From UMGS1124 sp045541255 (GTDB lineage: Bacteria; Bacillota_I; Bacilli_A; RF39; UBA660), in NCBI GenBank assembly GCA_045541255.1, contig JAZQIU010000027.1, positions 1 to 64,000 of the forward strand: DNA of 64,000 nt. Direction: 5' to 3'. A model generated the notes under the pieces. It made no database searches and was not told the DNA's origin. It saw nothing but the letters and a program-made list of their open reading frames with translations. The translations under genes were made by a program, and so were the position numbers. Shown piece by piece: positions 33,689 through 42,492 of the stretch. Numbering within the stretch: the first letter of the stretch is position 1; each line of letters begins with the position of its first letter.

Positions 33689-34156
33689 CTATCTAAATAT
33701 TAAAAAATCAGTTGTATTCATTATAGTTATTTGTCTAATACTCCATATAAGTGCAACAACCATAATTATTATAGCTATTACTAATGCTATTATATAAGGT
33801 GTTGTTTTTAACTTTGGAATAGCTTTTGTATAAGGCGATGCAACTCTTGTATCTTTTTCTTCCTCTATTGCATTTTCTTTTACTGCTTCCTCTATTTTAT
33901 CCATAGGTATTTTACTTGTTCTTTCAAACATATCCCCATTAAATATATCAATAATTTCGTCTGGATCTAAACCTATATATTTAGCATATTTTCTTATATA
34001 TTCTTTTAATTCAAATACATCTTTAAATGCTCCCATATTACCATCTTCTATTTGTTCTAGTAATATGACAGGAATATCTAAATCTGTACTAACTTCTTCT
34101 AAAGTCACCCCTGATACTTCTCTAGAATTTCTTAAAGTATCACCAACTTCGATCAA
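33689..34156 (-). CDS. RodZ-like membrane protein with HTH
   Basis: 155 residues. An HTH_25-type domain (about 5-70: LRNSREVSGVTLEEVSTDL, IRKYAKYIGLDPDEI) is followed by a Lys/Glu linker and one membrane helix (about 118-140). Full RodZ is 280-340 residues with a C-terminal extracellular beta domain, which is missing here. RodZ links the MreB cytoskeleton to the wall machinery. The conserved neighbourhood with pgsA and recA supports the call; the truncated end resembles many cocci or small Firmicutes. Confidence 0.8.
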   Translation of the reverse strand: MIEVGDTLRNSREVSGVTLEEVSTDLDIPVILLEQIEDGNMGAFKDVFELKEYIRKYAKYIGLDPDEIIDIFNGDMFERTSKIPMDKIEEAVKENAIEEEKDTRVASPYTKAIPKLKTTPYIIALVIAIIIMVVALIWSIRQITIMNTTDFLIFR

Positions 34157-34189
34157 AGTTTTCTCACTCCTTTTAATTAAAAAAAATTA

Positions 34190-34531
34190 AAATCTAATAA
34201 GCCATGTTCTGTACCTATTACTAGGTGGCAAACATTTATCTACAGAATATTCTGTCCTTTACTCCATTAAAATTCTTTCGTAAAGACTCCCCTACCATAT
34301 TTTGGGTTTCTCGCTCGCGGGGTTTACCACGTTCCACTACATTCGTTTCCAAATGTACTCGTCTCTTTGGCACTTTTATATCTAATCTAACCATTTAAGG
34401 TTATTTCGAAGCCGTTAGTATAAACTACCTAGAGTTATTTGTTCCTCTAGCACGAACACTACTACCATTTCAGGATAGTGCGAGCATGGACTTTCCTCTA
34501 CATATAAATATATGCAGCGTTTGCCTAGATT
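34190..34531 (-). ncRNA. rnpB: RNase P RNA (type B)
   Basis: The minus strand shows the hallmarks of type B RNase P RNA: near the 5' end GAGGAAAGTCCATGCTCGCA (about 34479-34498), and near the 3' end ACAGAACATGGCTTATTAG. The two ends pair (AAAATCTA at the 5' end with TAGATTTT at the 3' end, the P1 helix). It processes the 5' ends of pre-tRNAs with the RnpA protein. It lies between gpsB and the RodZ-like gene; the 5' end touches the gpsB stop. Confidence 0.95.
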
Positions 34532-34858
34532 TTAATTATCTTTTCCATAAACTATTTTTTCAAGATTACTTAATCTTCTAAGAAGGTCAACATTATTAGA
34601 TGTTCCATTTGAAGTAGTTCCAGCAGATTCTATATTATCTCTAAGTTTTCTATATTCACTTTTAAGTTTATTATAATCTTCTGTTAAACTTCTGTTTTCT
34701 TTTTCTAATTTTTTTATGATATTCATAAACTCAGTATAATCTCTCATTATCATATCTAAAAATTTATCTACTTCTTGAGGTCTATATCCTCTTGCATCAA
34801 TTTTAAATTCTTTATCTAAAATATCTTGTGTAGTTAAATAAAACTTTTCATTATACAT
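34532..34858 (-). CDS. gpsB: GpsB/DivIVA-family cell-division protein
   Basis: 108 residues, the GpsB length. The N-terminal lipid-binding domain (YLTTQDILDKEFKIDARGYR, PQEVDKFLD) and a coiled coil (about 25-80) with a short C-terminal helix. GpsB coordinates peptidoglycan synthases at the division site. The ATG follows AAGGGTGA. The gene lies directly upstream of rnpB, as in many Bacilli. Confidence 0.93.
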   Translation of the reverse strand: MYNEKFYLTTQDILDKEFKIDARGYRPQEVDKFLDMIMRDYTEFMNIIKKLEKENRSLTEDYNKLKSEYRKLRDNIESAGTTSNGTSNNVDLLRRLSNLEKIVYGKDN

Positions 34859-34929
34859 AGAATATCACCCTTCTTATATCAATATTTTATAATTATTGTT
34901 CTTTATTGTCAAGAAAGATAAAATATTAA

Positions 34930-34957
34930 AAAAACTACTAATTATTTAGTAGCTTTT
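34930..34957 (-). terminator. Terminator of the three-paralog operon
   Basis: CTACTAA / TTAGTAG stem followed by seven T on the minus strand, overlapping the end of the 164-residue gene. Confidence 0.85.
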
Positions 34958-35436
34958 TGTTTTTTTGATTTTTTCTCTTTAGGAATTAATTTTTTTACTA
35001 ATGGATGTTCTCTATTTAATTCTCCATTATCATATAATATTCCTTCTTCAATTAAATCAGCTTGTTCTAAATAAGATGTAGTTCTATTCATTGTTTTCTT
35101 ACCATTAGCAATCATATATTCTGTAATTTGTCTAATAATTTGTAATTCATCTTTTTTAGGCATTACATAATATTTTACTACTTTTCTTCTTTTTATTTTT
35201 TTCCCATCTGTTCTAGTAATTGTTGTATTAGTTTTTTCTGTAGTTTTTATTGTTGCTTTTTGTAATTCTTTTTTAGTTACATCTAAATATTCACCTAAAT
35301 TATTTTTAGCAAAATTATCTAATATATAGTTTGCTCCTATATATGCTTCTTTAGCTCCTTTAAAATTATTTTTTGCTTTTGATTGTTTTATTGTTCTTTC
35401 TAAATCAAAATTATAATCAAATATTACTTCTTTCAT
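34942..35436 (-). CDS. Paralog trio member 3 (soluble), unknown function
   Basis: 164 residues, no membrane segment. From about residue 70 it shares a module with the next two upstream genes: a Gly-Lys basic stretch (GKKIKRRKVVKYYVM), IIRQITEYM, and an end module (ADLIEEGILYDNGEL). The N-terminal half, YDLERTIKQSKAKNNFKGAKEAY-like in character, is specific. Function unknown. The gene ends the operon of three and is followed by a strong terminator. AAAGGAG precedes the ATG. Confidence 0.7.
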   Translation of the reverse strand: MKEVIFDYNFDLERTIKQSKAKNNFKGAKEAYIGANYILDNFAKNNLGEYLDVTKKELQKATIKTTEKTNTTITRTDGKKIKRRKVVKYYVMPKKDELQIIRQITEYMIANGKKTMNRTTSYLEQADLIEEGILYDNGELNREHPLVKKLIPKEKKSKKQKATK

Positions 35437-35452
35437 CTTAAATCTCTCCTTT

Positions 35453-36088
35453 TTATTTCTTCTTTAAATTTAAAATTTTTCCTTTTTCAGTTACATTACC
35501 TAATTCATCTATAAAACCTTCAGTAATTAAATCTTTTTCATCTATTACATAAGTTTTATTATTATATTTTTTATAGAAAACATTTTTAATATATGTTGTA
35601 ACTTCTTTTATTATTTTATATTTATCATTATTATTTATAGTAATATAATTTATTACTTTTTTACGTTTTTTATATTTACCATTATCTAAATATTCAAAAC
35701 CTTTACTGTTTTCTATTTCAATTACTTCAACTTTATCTTTTATTTCTTCTTTTGTTAAATCTATATCATTTTGATTTATTGTTTCTACAATAGAATCTAT
35801 TTCTTTATTAGCTTTTTTATTTGCTATGTGTCTTATCATAAGTTCATATATTGTTGCTAATAAAAATGCAGGAACATAAATTAATGCAGAAAGATAAAAA
35901 GTTAAAACTACAGCTCCTAAAGGTTGCATTATAATAGTTGTTATTAAACTTGCTAGTACGCTAGATAATAATACTAAAGAAGCATTTTTAGCTAATACTT
36001 TCAAACATTTCTTAAATGTTATTTTATCTTTAAAACTCCTTATTGTATTACCAATATTTAATTTCTTTGGATTTTTAAATATTTTCAT
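35453..36088 (-). CDS. Paralog trio member 2 (membrane), unknown function
   Basis: 211 residues: a basic start, two or three membrane segments (about 32-55, 65-85), then the shared cytoplasmic module (GKYKKRKKVINYITINNN, YKIIKEVTTYIKNVF, EKDLITEGFIDELGN). The upstream paralog is 201 residues with the same layout. It lies 16 bases before the soluble member. GGAGG precedes the ATG. Function unknown; the strict module order argues for a common partner. Confidence 0.7.
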   Translation of the reverse strand: MKIFKNPKKLNIGNTIRSFKDKITFKKCLKVLAKNASLVLLSSVLASLITTIIMQPLGAVVLTFYLSALIYVPAFLLATIYELMIRHIANKKANKEIDSIVETINQNDIDLTKEEIKDKVEVIEIENSKGFEYLDNGKYKKRKKVINYITINNNDKYKIIKEVTTYIKNVFYKKYNNKTYVIDEKDLITEGFIDELGNVTEKGKILNLKKK

Positions 36089-36099
36089 AAATTACCTCC

Positions 36100-36705
36100 T
36101 TAATATAAACTTAAACCTAATGTTTTAGCTTTTTCAGTTAATTTACCATCTTCAGTAATTAACCCTTCATTTATCAAATCTCTATCATTTAAGAATTCTA
36201 TTTTAGTTTCTTTTTCTTTATAGAATTTATTTTTTATCTCTTTAGTCATTTGTCTAATTATTTTTAGTTTTTTATTTTTATTTATAACTATATAATCTAT
36301 AACTTTTTTTCTTGTTGCTCTTTTTCCATTTTTTAAAGTCACTTCATCTTTGTTATTTTCAATTTCTAAAACATCACAATTTTCTATATCTTTTTTATCT
36401 AAATCTAATTTATTTAATGCTAGTATATTTTTTACATTTTTTAATGCTTTTTTATAAAAGCCATGTTGGATTAAAAGTAAAGTAGTCATTACTATACTCA
36501 TAGGAACTGAATATAACATTCCTATTAATGTTCCTAATACTAATCCACCATAACCTAATAATATTCCAAATGTAATTGCTGATAATAACCCAGGTATTAA
36601 TATTATTAATAAAGCATTTCTTATATCTTTAACCTTCACTTTGCAATCAAGATTGCATACTTGTTTAGATAAATCATAATTATTTTTATCATTTAATAAT
36701 CTCAT
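36100..36705 (-). CDS. Paralog trio member 1 (membrane), unknown function
   Basis: 201 residues from the ATG at 36705; an in-frame ATG at 36753 lies inside a terminator hairpin and is unlikely. Layout: short cytoplasmic start with two Cys (QVCNLDC), membrane segments (about 31-80), then the shared module (GKRATRKKVIDYIVINKN, KIIRQMTKEI, DRDLINEGLITEDGKL). The gene is first of the three-paralog operon. Function unknown. Confidence 0.7.
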   Translation of the reverse strand: MRLLNDKNNYDLSKQVCNLDCKVKVKDIRNALLIILIPGLLSAITFGILLGYGGLVLGTLIGMLYSVPMSIVMTTLLLIQHGFYKKALKNVKNILALNKLDLDKKDIENCDVLEIENNKDEVTLKNGKRATRKKVIDYIVINKNKKLKIIRQMTKEIKNKFYKEKETKIEFLNDRDLINEGLITEDGKLTEKAKTLGLSLY

Positions 36706-36721
36706 ACTTCCAAATCCCCCT

Positions 36722-36750
36722 TTTAAAAGTAAAAAGACTCCTAAAGGAGT
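36722..36750 (-). terminator. Hairpin terminator upstream of the paralog operon
   Basis: GACTCC-TTTA-GGAGTC followed by TTTTT on the minus strand, 20-50 bases before the start of paralog 1. It may terminate an upstream transcript or act as an attenuator for the operon. Confidence 0.7.
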
Positions 36751-36837
36751 CAATTATTTTGTTATTAAAAAATATATACCTCAACCCCATTAGTACAAGA
36801 ATTATAGCATATCATATATGAAATGTCAAATTATGTA

Positions 36838-36868
36838 AATAAAACCCACACTGTTCTGTGGGTTTATT
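36838..36868. terminator. Bidirectional hairpin terminator
   Basis: AAACCCACA / TGTGGGTTT 9-bp stem with T-rich tails on both strands, directly after the 36-codon frame. Confidence 0.85.
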
Positions 36869-36974
36869 TTAAATACACATGCGTTTTGTAAGACTTAATA
36901 TTTGCAAGATCGATTTCTTTTATTATTTGATCTATTAAAAAATCTATTCTTATAAATATCCCTTCTTTCGGCAT
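36864..36974 (-). CDS. Possible 36-residue protein
   Basis: ATG at 36974 to TAA at 36864 reads MPKEGIFIRIDFLIDQIIKE and continues to a typical hydrophilic end. The stop lies inside the edge of a strong terminator, the pattern of a real small gene. The ribosome-binding site is weak (TTTGG). The same frame is open further upstream without a better start, so it may be the tail of a degraded gene. No family recognised. Confidence 0.4.
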   Translation of the reverse strand: MPKEGIFIRIDFLIDQIIKEIDLANIKSYKTHVYLK

Positions 36975-37019
36975 TATTTTACCAAAAGTGAGGAATATTA
37001 CAATAAATTCGACAAAACA

Positions 37020-38729
37020 TTACTTTATTTGAAAGTATTCTAATATTGTATCTGCTATAGCATTACCAATAGTTTCTTTTTTTTCCATTATCCATTTTGC
37101 ATCATCTTTATAATCATGATGTGCGATTTCTAAAAGTATTCCACAAGGAGTATATGCTGGATTTACTTCTCCTAATGAACCATTTGCATATTTTACACCA
37201 CGATTAGCTAGTTCATCATCTTTATTATAATAAATATTCATTAAACTATTTTGTATATTTTGTGCAAGAGAATATGTATTTGAAGTTGCATCATGTATCC
37301 AAGTTTCTATTCCATATGCAGTATGTTCTTCACTAGCATTTGAATGTATTGCTAAGTGTAAATCTACTCCTAGATATGTGCTATCTGCTGTCCATCTATT
37401 TATATCGCCATATTCATTTCTATAAGTAGTTACACCATAACTTTCTAAACGTTTTTCTATATAGTTTGTTAAATCATTCATTTCTTTCTTTTCGTTTGTA
37501 TACCCTACTTCACTTACACCTAAGTTATTGTATTGGTTTGAAGCACTTAAATATACTTTATATTGATTTTTGGAACCTACTTTAAAATCAAATGTACTTA
37601 CTATTGAATTATTTTTCTTTTCTTCTTTTGCTACTGCTTTGACGGTCATATCATTTTTAATTTCTATTTCATTAGTATAAACACTACCATATTCTATTGG
37701 GTCACTACCATCTGTTGTATAATATATTGTTGCATTTTCATTAGGTGATAACAATTTTATCTTTGTACCACTTTTAATTAATTTATAATTATAATTCGTA
37801 TATACTGGTTTTAATGTTTCTTTTTCATTTATAGAAAAGTTGATTTCTGCTGTTTTAGAATAGTCTATATAATCTAAATATGATGCTGTTATTTTCAATT
37901 TATATGTTGCTGCTTTTTCAAATAAATTATTAGATAATATAACATTTTTATCTTTTATCTCTTTTCTTCTTATTAGTTTAGTTCCATTATATAATTCTAA
38001 TAAATAGTTAGTAGCATTATCACCACCAGTAAATGATATTGGTATGTCATCATAATCTTTCATATCACCATCATTTGGATTAGTAAAACTAATTTCACTT
38101 ATTGGACTCATTAAGTTATAAATTTTTAATGTTGATATTATTACACTATTTTCTATTATTTCTAATGTATAACATACCTTATTATCTTTGAATTCACTAT
38201 TCTTTATTATATATTCATCACTTGTTATATCTACCGTTTCAACTAAAGTATCATTTTGTTTTATATTCAGTTTATAATCTTTCTTTTTATAATCTCCGCT
38301 AAAATATAGGTTATAGTCATTTTCATTATCCATTACTACTAAGTTAGATTTAGAAAATGTTAATTCATCCCAAAGGAATGTATATGGTTCTTTAATACTT
38401 TTTGTATTACCTTCTTTATCTTTTGCTATTACTACTATTTTATATACTTCATTAAAATTTAAAGCGTCAAATTCTAAAGTAGCACTACAATCTTTTATAT
38501 TGTCTCTGTATATAATTATATTTTCACTATCATATACTAAAATATCATAATTATCTGCAGCTTTAACTTTATCAAAGTAAACATAGAAATTAAGTCCTGT
38601 ATTTGATACATTTTTAAATTCAAAATTAGTTAAGAAAGAACCATTATTAAGTATAAAATATGCTATTATAAAAGTTGCTACTATAAATAACATAATTATA
38701 CCTATTATTGTTCCTATTATTTTTTTCAC
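37020..38729 (-). CDS. N-acetylmuramoyl-L-alanine amidase with N-terminal surface domains
   Basis: 569 residues: a membrane anchor or signal (about 5-28), several Ig/FN3-like beta domains (about 35-300), a chitobiase-type beta segment (IYYTTDGSDPIEYGS), and a C-terminal Amidase_3-like domain (about 385-569) with VDLHLAIHSNA (zinc His) and the catalytic-type Glu in ILLEIAHHDYKDD. Such enzymes cut the stem peptide from peptidoglycan. The first zinc motif is changed (LSASNQYNN rather than DAGHGG), but the layout still suggests the family. No ribosome-binding site anomalies. Confidence 0.75.
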   Translation of the reverse strand: MKKIIGTIIGIIMLFIVATFIIAYFILNNGSFLTNFEFKNVSNTGLNFYVYFDKVKAADNYDILVYDSENIIIYRDNIKDCSATLEFDALNFNEVYKIVVIAKDKEGNTKSIKEPYTFLWDELTFSKSNLVVMDNENDYNLYFSGDYKKKDYKLNIKQNDTLVETVDITSDEYIIKNSEFKDNKVCYTLEIIENSVIISTLKIYNLMSPISEISFTNPNDGDMKDYDDIPISFTGGDNATNYLLELYNGTKLIRRKEIKDKNVILSNNLFEKAATYKLKITASYLDYIDYSKTAEINFSINEKETLKPVYTNYNYKLIKSGTKIKLLSPNENATIYYTTDGSDPIEYGSVYTNEIEIKNDMTVKAVAKEEKKNNSIVSTFDFKVGSKNQYKVYLSASNQYNNLGVSEVGYTNEKKEMNDLTNYIEKRLESYGVTTYRNEYGDINRWTADSTYLGVDLHLAIHSNASEEHTAYGIETWIHDATSNTYSLAQNIQNSLMNIYYNKDDELANRGVKYANGSLGEVNPAYTPCGILLEIAHHDYKDDAKWIMEKKETIGNAIADTILEYFQIK

Positions 38730-38746
38730 ACTACCAACTCCAATTA

Positions 38747-38959
38747 TTAATTCATTAGTGAATTAAATTTATTTCTTATATCCTCTTTAATCTTTTTAGT
38801 TAAATCTTTATTTATTATATATTTATTATCTTTTAAATCTAATATATCTCCTTCTTTAATATTATTTGGTAACATACTTTTATCTATATTAAAGAAAGTA
38901 TTTTTATTTCTATCTTCTAAAATAACAATATTATCTTCTATTTTTTCTATTGTAAACAT
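38747..38959 (-). CDS. DUF3006 protein
   Basis: 70 residues from the ATG at 38959, with GGGTGA upstream; an in-frame ATG at 38971 overlaps the end of the preceding gene. A small beta-rich domain (FTIEKIEDNIVILEDRN, EGDILDLKDNKYIIN) matches DUF3006, a family usually next to ComEC-like metallo-beta-lactamase proteins, as here. Function unknown; the pairing suggests a partner or immunity-like role, inferred. Confidence 0.8.
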   Translation of the reverse strand: MFTIEKIEDNIVILEDRNKNTFFNIDKSMLPNNIKEGDILDLKDNKYIINKDLTKKIKEDIRNKFNSLMN

Positions 38960-38963
38960 TATA

Positions 38964-39863
38964 TCACCCATCTATATTTGTATCTATAGTTTCAAAATTT
39001 ATATTTTTTCCATCGCTTGTTAATTTTATAGTACCATTTAAATCAGTTCTATAAACTTTTATATTTTTTTCTTTTAATTTATCTAAAGCAGTTTTTGTTG
39101 GATGGTCATATTTATTATTTGTACCTACTTGTATTATTGCGTATTGTGGATTAACTTTATTTATGAAACTTTCTGTACTACTATAACTAGAACCATGATG
39201 TCCTACTTTTAATACATTTGATTCAATATCTTTATTAAGTATTTTTTCTTCAGTTTTATCAGTTGCATCTCCTGTGAATAAGTAACTAGTTTTACCATAT
39301 TCTAGTTTTAATACTATTGAAGTATTGTTTAAATCGCTTTCATCTGTTCCTGTATATATAACTTTGAAATTCATGTTATTAAGTTTAATTTCTTCATCTA
39401 TTTTTGGAATAGTTATTTTATAATTTTTTTCTGCTATTGTATCTAATAATTTTTCAAATATATTAGCTGTGGTTGTAGCATTTGGTAAATATATTGTACC
39501 AATATCTAAAGCGTTTATCACATCTGGTAAACCACCTATATGATCTTCATGCGGATGTGTACCAACTAATATATCTATATCATTAATATTTAATTCTTCT
39601 TGTAAATATTTAACTAAGTTTTCTCCATCACTTTGATTTCCACCATCTATTAACATTGTATAATCTTTTTCTTTTATTAAAATAGAATCTGCTTGGCCTA
39701 CATCAAAAAAATATATTTCTAATTTAGAATCTACTATATTTGTAGTAGGTTTTTTTTCTTCTTTTTTATCTAATATTTTTTCTTTACCTAATAAACCTAT
39801 TATAGCAATTATTAAAAATACAATTAATTTATTTAAAATTTTATTTAACTTTTTACTATTCAT
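38964..39863 (-). CDS. Membrane-anchored ComEC-like metallo-beta-lactamase hydrolase
   Basis: 299 residues: an N-terminal hydrophobic anchor (about 11-25), then a metallo-beta-lactamase fold (FFDVGQADSI, THPHEDHIGG for zinc, TGDATDKTE, GHHGSSYSS). It resembles the hydrolase domain of ComEC, but without the DNA-channel domain. Secreted relatives are thought to degrade nucleic acid outside the cell. The downstream DUF3006 gene is its usual companion. GAGGTAAT precedes the ATG. Confidence 0.85.
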   Translation of the reverse strand: MNSKKLNKILNKLIVFLIIAIIGLLGKEKILDKKEEKKPTTNIVDSKLEIYFFDVGQADSILIKEKDYTMLIDGGNQSDGENLVKYLQEELNINDIDILVGTHPHEDHIGGLPDVINALDIGTIYLPNATTTANIFEKLLDTIAEKNYKITIPKIDEEIKLNNMNFKVIYTGTDESDLNNTSIVLKLEYGKTSYLFTGDATDKTEEKILNKDIESNVLKVGHHGSSYSSTESFINKVNPQYAIIQVGTNNKYDHPTKTALDKLKEKNIKVYRTDLNGTIKLTSDGKNINFETIDTNIDG

Positions 39864-39987
39864 ATTACCTCTATCTACTTTATAAGTATATCATAAATAT
39901 AGATTTTTTAAATTTAATATTGTAATGTTTTATCTATTTTTGTCGTATAACTTGTAAAAGTAAAAATAATCTTTATTATATCTTTTT

Positions 39988-40220
39988 GGTGTTAGGACAG
40001 GTGTCTACTATTATACTTGTGTTCTATCTTTCTTATTCTTTCGTATAACGGGGTTTTGGTAAGTAGTGCGGAGGTGTATATAGTTTTGTTAGAAGCAATT
40101 TTAACAATATTAAAAAGTCTACTTAGTAGACAAAATAAAAAGACATCTACAAATATAGTTACAAAAATAACTATTGTAAATGTCACTTTTAAACATAAGT
40201 AGGCATTTAGTCCTAACGCT
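39988..40220 (+). ncRNA. Structured transcript with pairing ends; type I toxin mRNA-like
   Basis: GGTGTTAGGAC near 39988-39998 pairs with GTCCTAACGCT near 40210-40220 (two wobble pairs), and TGTCTACT (40002-40009) with AGTAGGCA (40198-40205). Between them are another large hairpin (about 40141-40185) and a small hydrophobic frame with GGAGG. A TTGTAA/TTATAT promoter-like pair lies just upstream. An alternative is a small mobile element with imperfect terminal repeats. Confidence 0.4.
40080..40202 (+). CDS. Small hydrophobic peptide, type I toxin-like, possible ATA start
   Basis: GGAGG at 40070-40074 is followed five bases later by ATA, then VLLEAILTILKSLLSRQNKK and a basic tail, ending at TAG 40202; TTG at 40086 and GTG at 40074 are alternatives but badly spaced. 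One membrane helix plus a basic tail matches known type I toxins (Fst, TxpA/BsrG types) in style only; no sequence match claimed. The mRNA ends pair with each other. Confidence 0.4.
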   Translation: MVLLEAILTILKSLLSRQNKKTSTNIVTKITIVNVTFKHK

Positions 40221-40439
40221 CTACTAAATTGAGTTTATCATACTTTAGATATGTTGTAAATTATAATTTTGTTTACTAATAATTATTAGTTTTGTGAATT
40301 CATCTCTTTATATAATTTTATTCTTCTATCATTGTTAGAGCTATAAGTATAACATAAAATAATTAGAGTATAATAAGCAAAAATAAAAACTATACAGAAT
40401 TTTATAATTATTGTATAATTATAAAATAGGAATGGTATT
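40221..40439. other. Upstream region of the LCP gene
   Basis: No gene seen. A TATAAT box at about 40414-40419 with a weak TATACA 17 bases upstream is the likely LCP promoter. Confidence 0.35.
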
Positions 40440-42467
40440 ATGAAGAGTATTATAAGAAAGTTTAAAAAATTAAATAAGAGTTATCAAATAATGTTTTTTA
40501 TAGTTAGTATATTATTTTTGATTAGTATTATTTTTATTAGTCAAGGGTTATTATTATTAAAAAATATAGAAACCGGTTTAAGAGTTATATTTTTGATATT
40601 TGTTTATATTAGTTATTTAATATATTTATTTATAAGTATATTGTTACTGTTTAGTAAAAAGAATAAAGCTTATATTGGTAATTCAATATTTATTAGTATA
40701 CTTAGTATATTGTTTATAATAATTAGTATATATATTAATAAAACTTATAATATTGTTGATAATATGAATAAAAAGATGGTTACCTACTCTGGTAGTTTGG
40801 TTGTTATGAAGGATACTAATTTTAAAAATGATAAAGATTTTATTGTTGGTATGATTAGTGATGAGACTGATATAGAGGGTAATGTTCTAGCTAATAAATT
40901 GTTAGATAAGAAGAAGTTAGATAAGATTGATATAAAGTATTATGATAATTATTTGGAGATGCTTGGTGATTTATATAATGATACTATTAATGGTGTTATG
41001 ATAAGTAGTAGTTATGTATTAAGTTATTCAGGATATGATAATTATTCTAATATTGGTACTGAAACTAAGATTATTTATTCTTATAAAGAAGATATGGAGA
41101 ATCAAGATATTAAGTTAAGTACTAATAAGAGTTTAACAGAACCTTTTACTATTTTGTTATTGGGAGTTGACTCTACTCAAGACGGTTTAAAGAGTAATAC
41201 AGTATTTAATGGAGATACTATGATGTTAATAACATTTAATCCTAAAACATTAAATACTACTGTATTTAGTATTCCAAGAGATACTTATGTTCCTATTGCT
41301 TGTAATGGCAAAAAATCTAATAAGATTAATTCAAGTGCTGTTGGTGGTGCTACTTGCGTTATTAATACTATTGAAGATTTAATTGATATTGATATAGATT
41401 ATTACGTTAAGATTAATTTTAAAGGTGTTGTTGATTTAGTCGATGCTTTAGGTGGTGTTGATGTAAATGTTCCTATTAAGTTTTGTGAACAAGATAGCAA
41501 CAGAAATTTTGGTAAGAGTGAAATTTGTTTAGAGACTGGTGAACAAACTTTAAATGGTGAACAAGCACTTGCGTTAGCTCGTCATAGAAAAACATTAGCA
41601 ACCGGTGATTTCCAAAGAGTTCAACATCAACAATTAGTTGTTGAAGCAATGACTAAGAAAGCTAAGAGTATTAGAAGTGTTAGTACTTTATATGATATTT
41701 TAGGTGTTGTTAGTAAGAATATAGAAACTAATATTAAAACTGATGAAATACTTAATTTATATAATGTTGGTAAAAGAATGTTATTTGAAAATAATGCTTC
41801 TATAAATATAGAAAAAACATATTTAACAGGATATGATTTAACAATGTTAATTCCAGGTCTAGGTAATGTTTATACTTTCCAATATTATGAAGAAAGTTTA
41901 GATGAAATTGTTAAAGCTATGAAAGTTAATTTAGGATTAATTGAACCTGAGATGACTAAAACATTTAATTTCTCAGTTAATTATATTTATGAGGTTCCTG
42001 TTATTGGAAAACAATATTATAGTGTTAAAAGAAATGAGGCCTTACCTAGTTTTGTTGATAAAAGTTTAAGTTCGTTAAATACTTGGGCATCTAGCAGAAA
42101 TATAACTGTTAATACAAAATATATAACAGAAGGTATGGATGGATATGATGAAAATAAAGATGGTGTTATTATTAGTCAAAATGTAAGTAAAGGTACTTTA
42201 GTTTCTACTATAAATAGTATTACAGTAAATGTAGTTAAGGTTGATAAAACTGTATCTAGTGAGAAAGATGATAATGATGTTACCAACAATAATTCAAATA
42301 ATGTTACTATAGAAAATAATAGTAATAATGAAAATGTTGAAAAACCAAAAGAAGAAAATAATAATATTGAAAATAATAATTCTAATAATACAACAGATAA
42401 TAAACTTGATAAAAATGAAAATATAGATAATAATGACAATAACAATTTAGAAAATGAAGAAAATTAA
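40440..42467 (+). CDS. LytR-CpsA-Psr (LCP) family protein with PASTA-like domain
   Basis: 675 residues: three or four N-terminal membrane helices (about 18-105), an accessory domain (115-225), the LCP catalytic domain (about 230-420: LLGVDST, GDTMMLITFNP, FSIPRDTYV, LARHRKTLATGDFQRVQHQQ), a PASTA-like domain (about 520-600), and an Asn-rich low-complexity tail. LCP enzymes attach secondary polymers to peptidoglycan outside the membrane. LCP plus PASTA is an unusual combination. GGAATGG precedes the ATG. Confidence 0.93.
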   Translation: MKSIIRKFKKLNKSYQIMFFIVSILFLISIIFISQGLLLLKNIETGLRVIFLIFVYISYLIYLFISILLLFSKKNKAYIGNSIFISILSILFIIISIYINKTYNIVDNMNKKMVTYSGSLVVMKDTNFKNDKDFIVGMISDETDIEGNVLANKLLDKKKLDKIDIKYYDNYLEMLGDLYNDTINGVMISSSYVLSYSGYDNYSNIGTETKIIYSYKEDMENQDIKLSTNKSLTEPFTILLLGVDSTQDGLKSNTVFNGDTMMLITFNPKTLNTTVFSIPRDTYVPIACNGKKSNKINSSAVGGATCVINTIEDLIDIDIDYYVKINFKGVVDLVDALGGVDVNVPIKFCEQDSNRNFGKSEICLETGEQTLNGEQALALARHRKTLATGDFQRVQHQQLVVEAMTKKAKSIRSVSTLYDILGVVSKNIETNIKTDEILNLYNVGKRMLFENNASINIEKTYLTGYDLTMLIPGLGNVYTFQYYEESLDEIVKAMKVNLGLIEPEMTKTFNFSVNYIYEVPVIGKQYYSVKRNEALPSFVDKSLSSLNTWASSRNITVNTKYITEGMDGYDENKDGVIISQNVSKGTLVSTINSITVNVVKVDKTVSSEKDDNDVTNNNSNNVTIENNSNNENVEKPKEENNNIENNNSNNTTDNKLDKNENIDNNDNNNLENEEN

Positions 42468-42492
42468 AAAACAGATTTAAGTCTGTTTTTTT
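42466..42492. terminator. Bidirectional terminator after the LCP gene
   Basis: AAACAGA / TCTGTTT stem with A/T runs on both sides serving the convergent genes. Confidence 0.85.

Noticed and set aside
39992..40186. Minus-strand 64-codon frame in the structured region
   Set aside because: It mirrors the plus-strand peptide and RNA stems, has no ribosome-binding site, and its sequence is the complement of hairpins.
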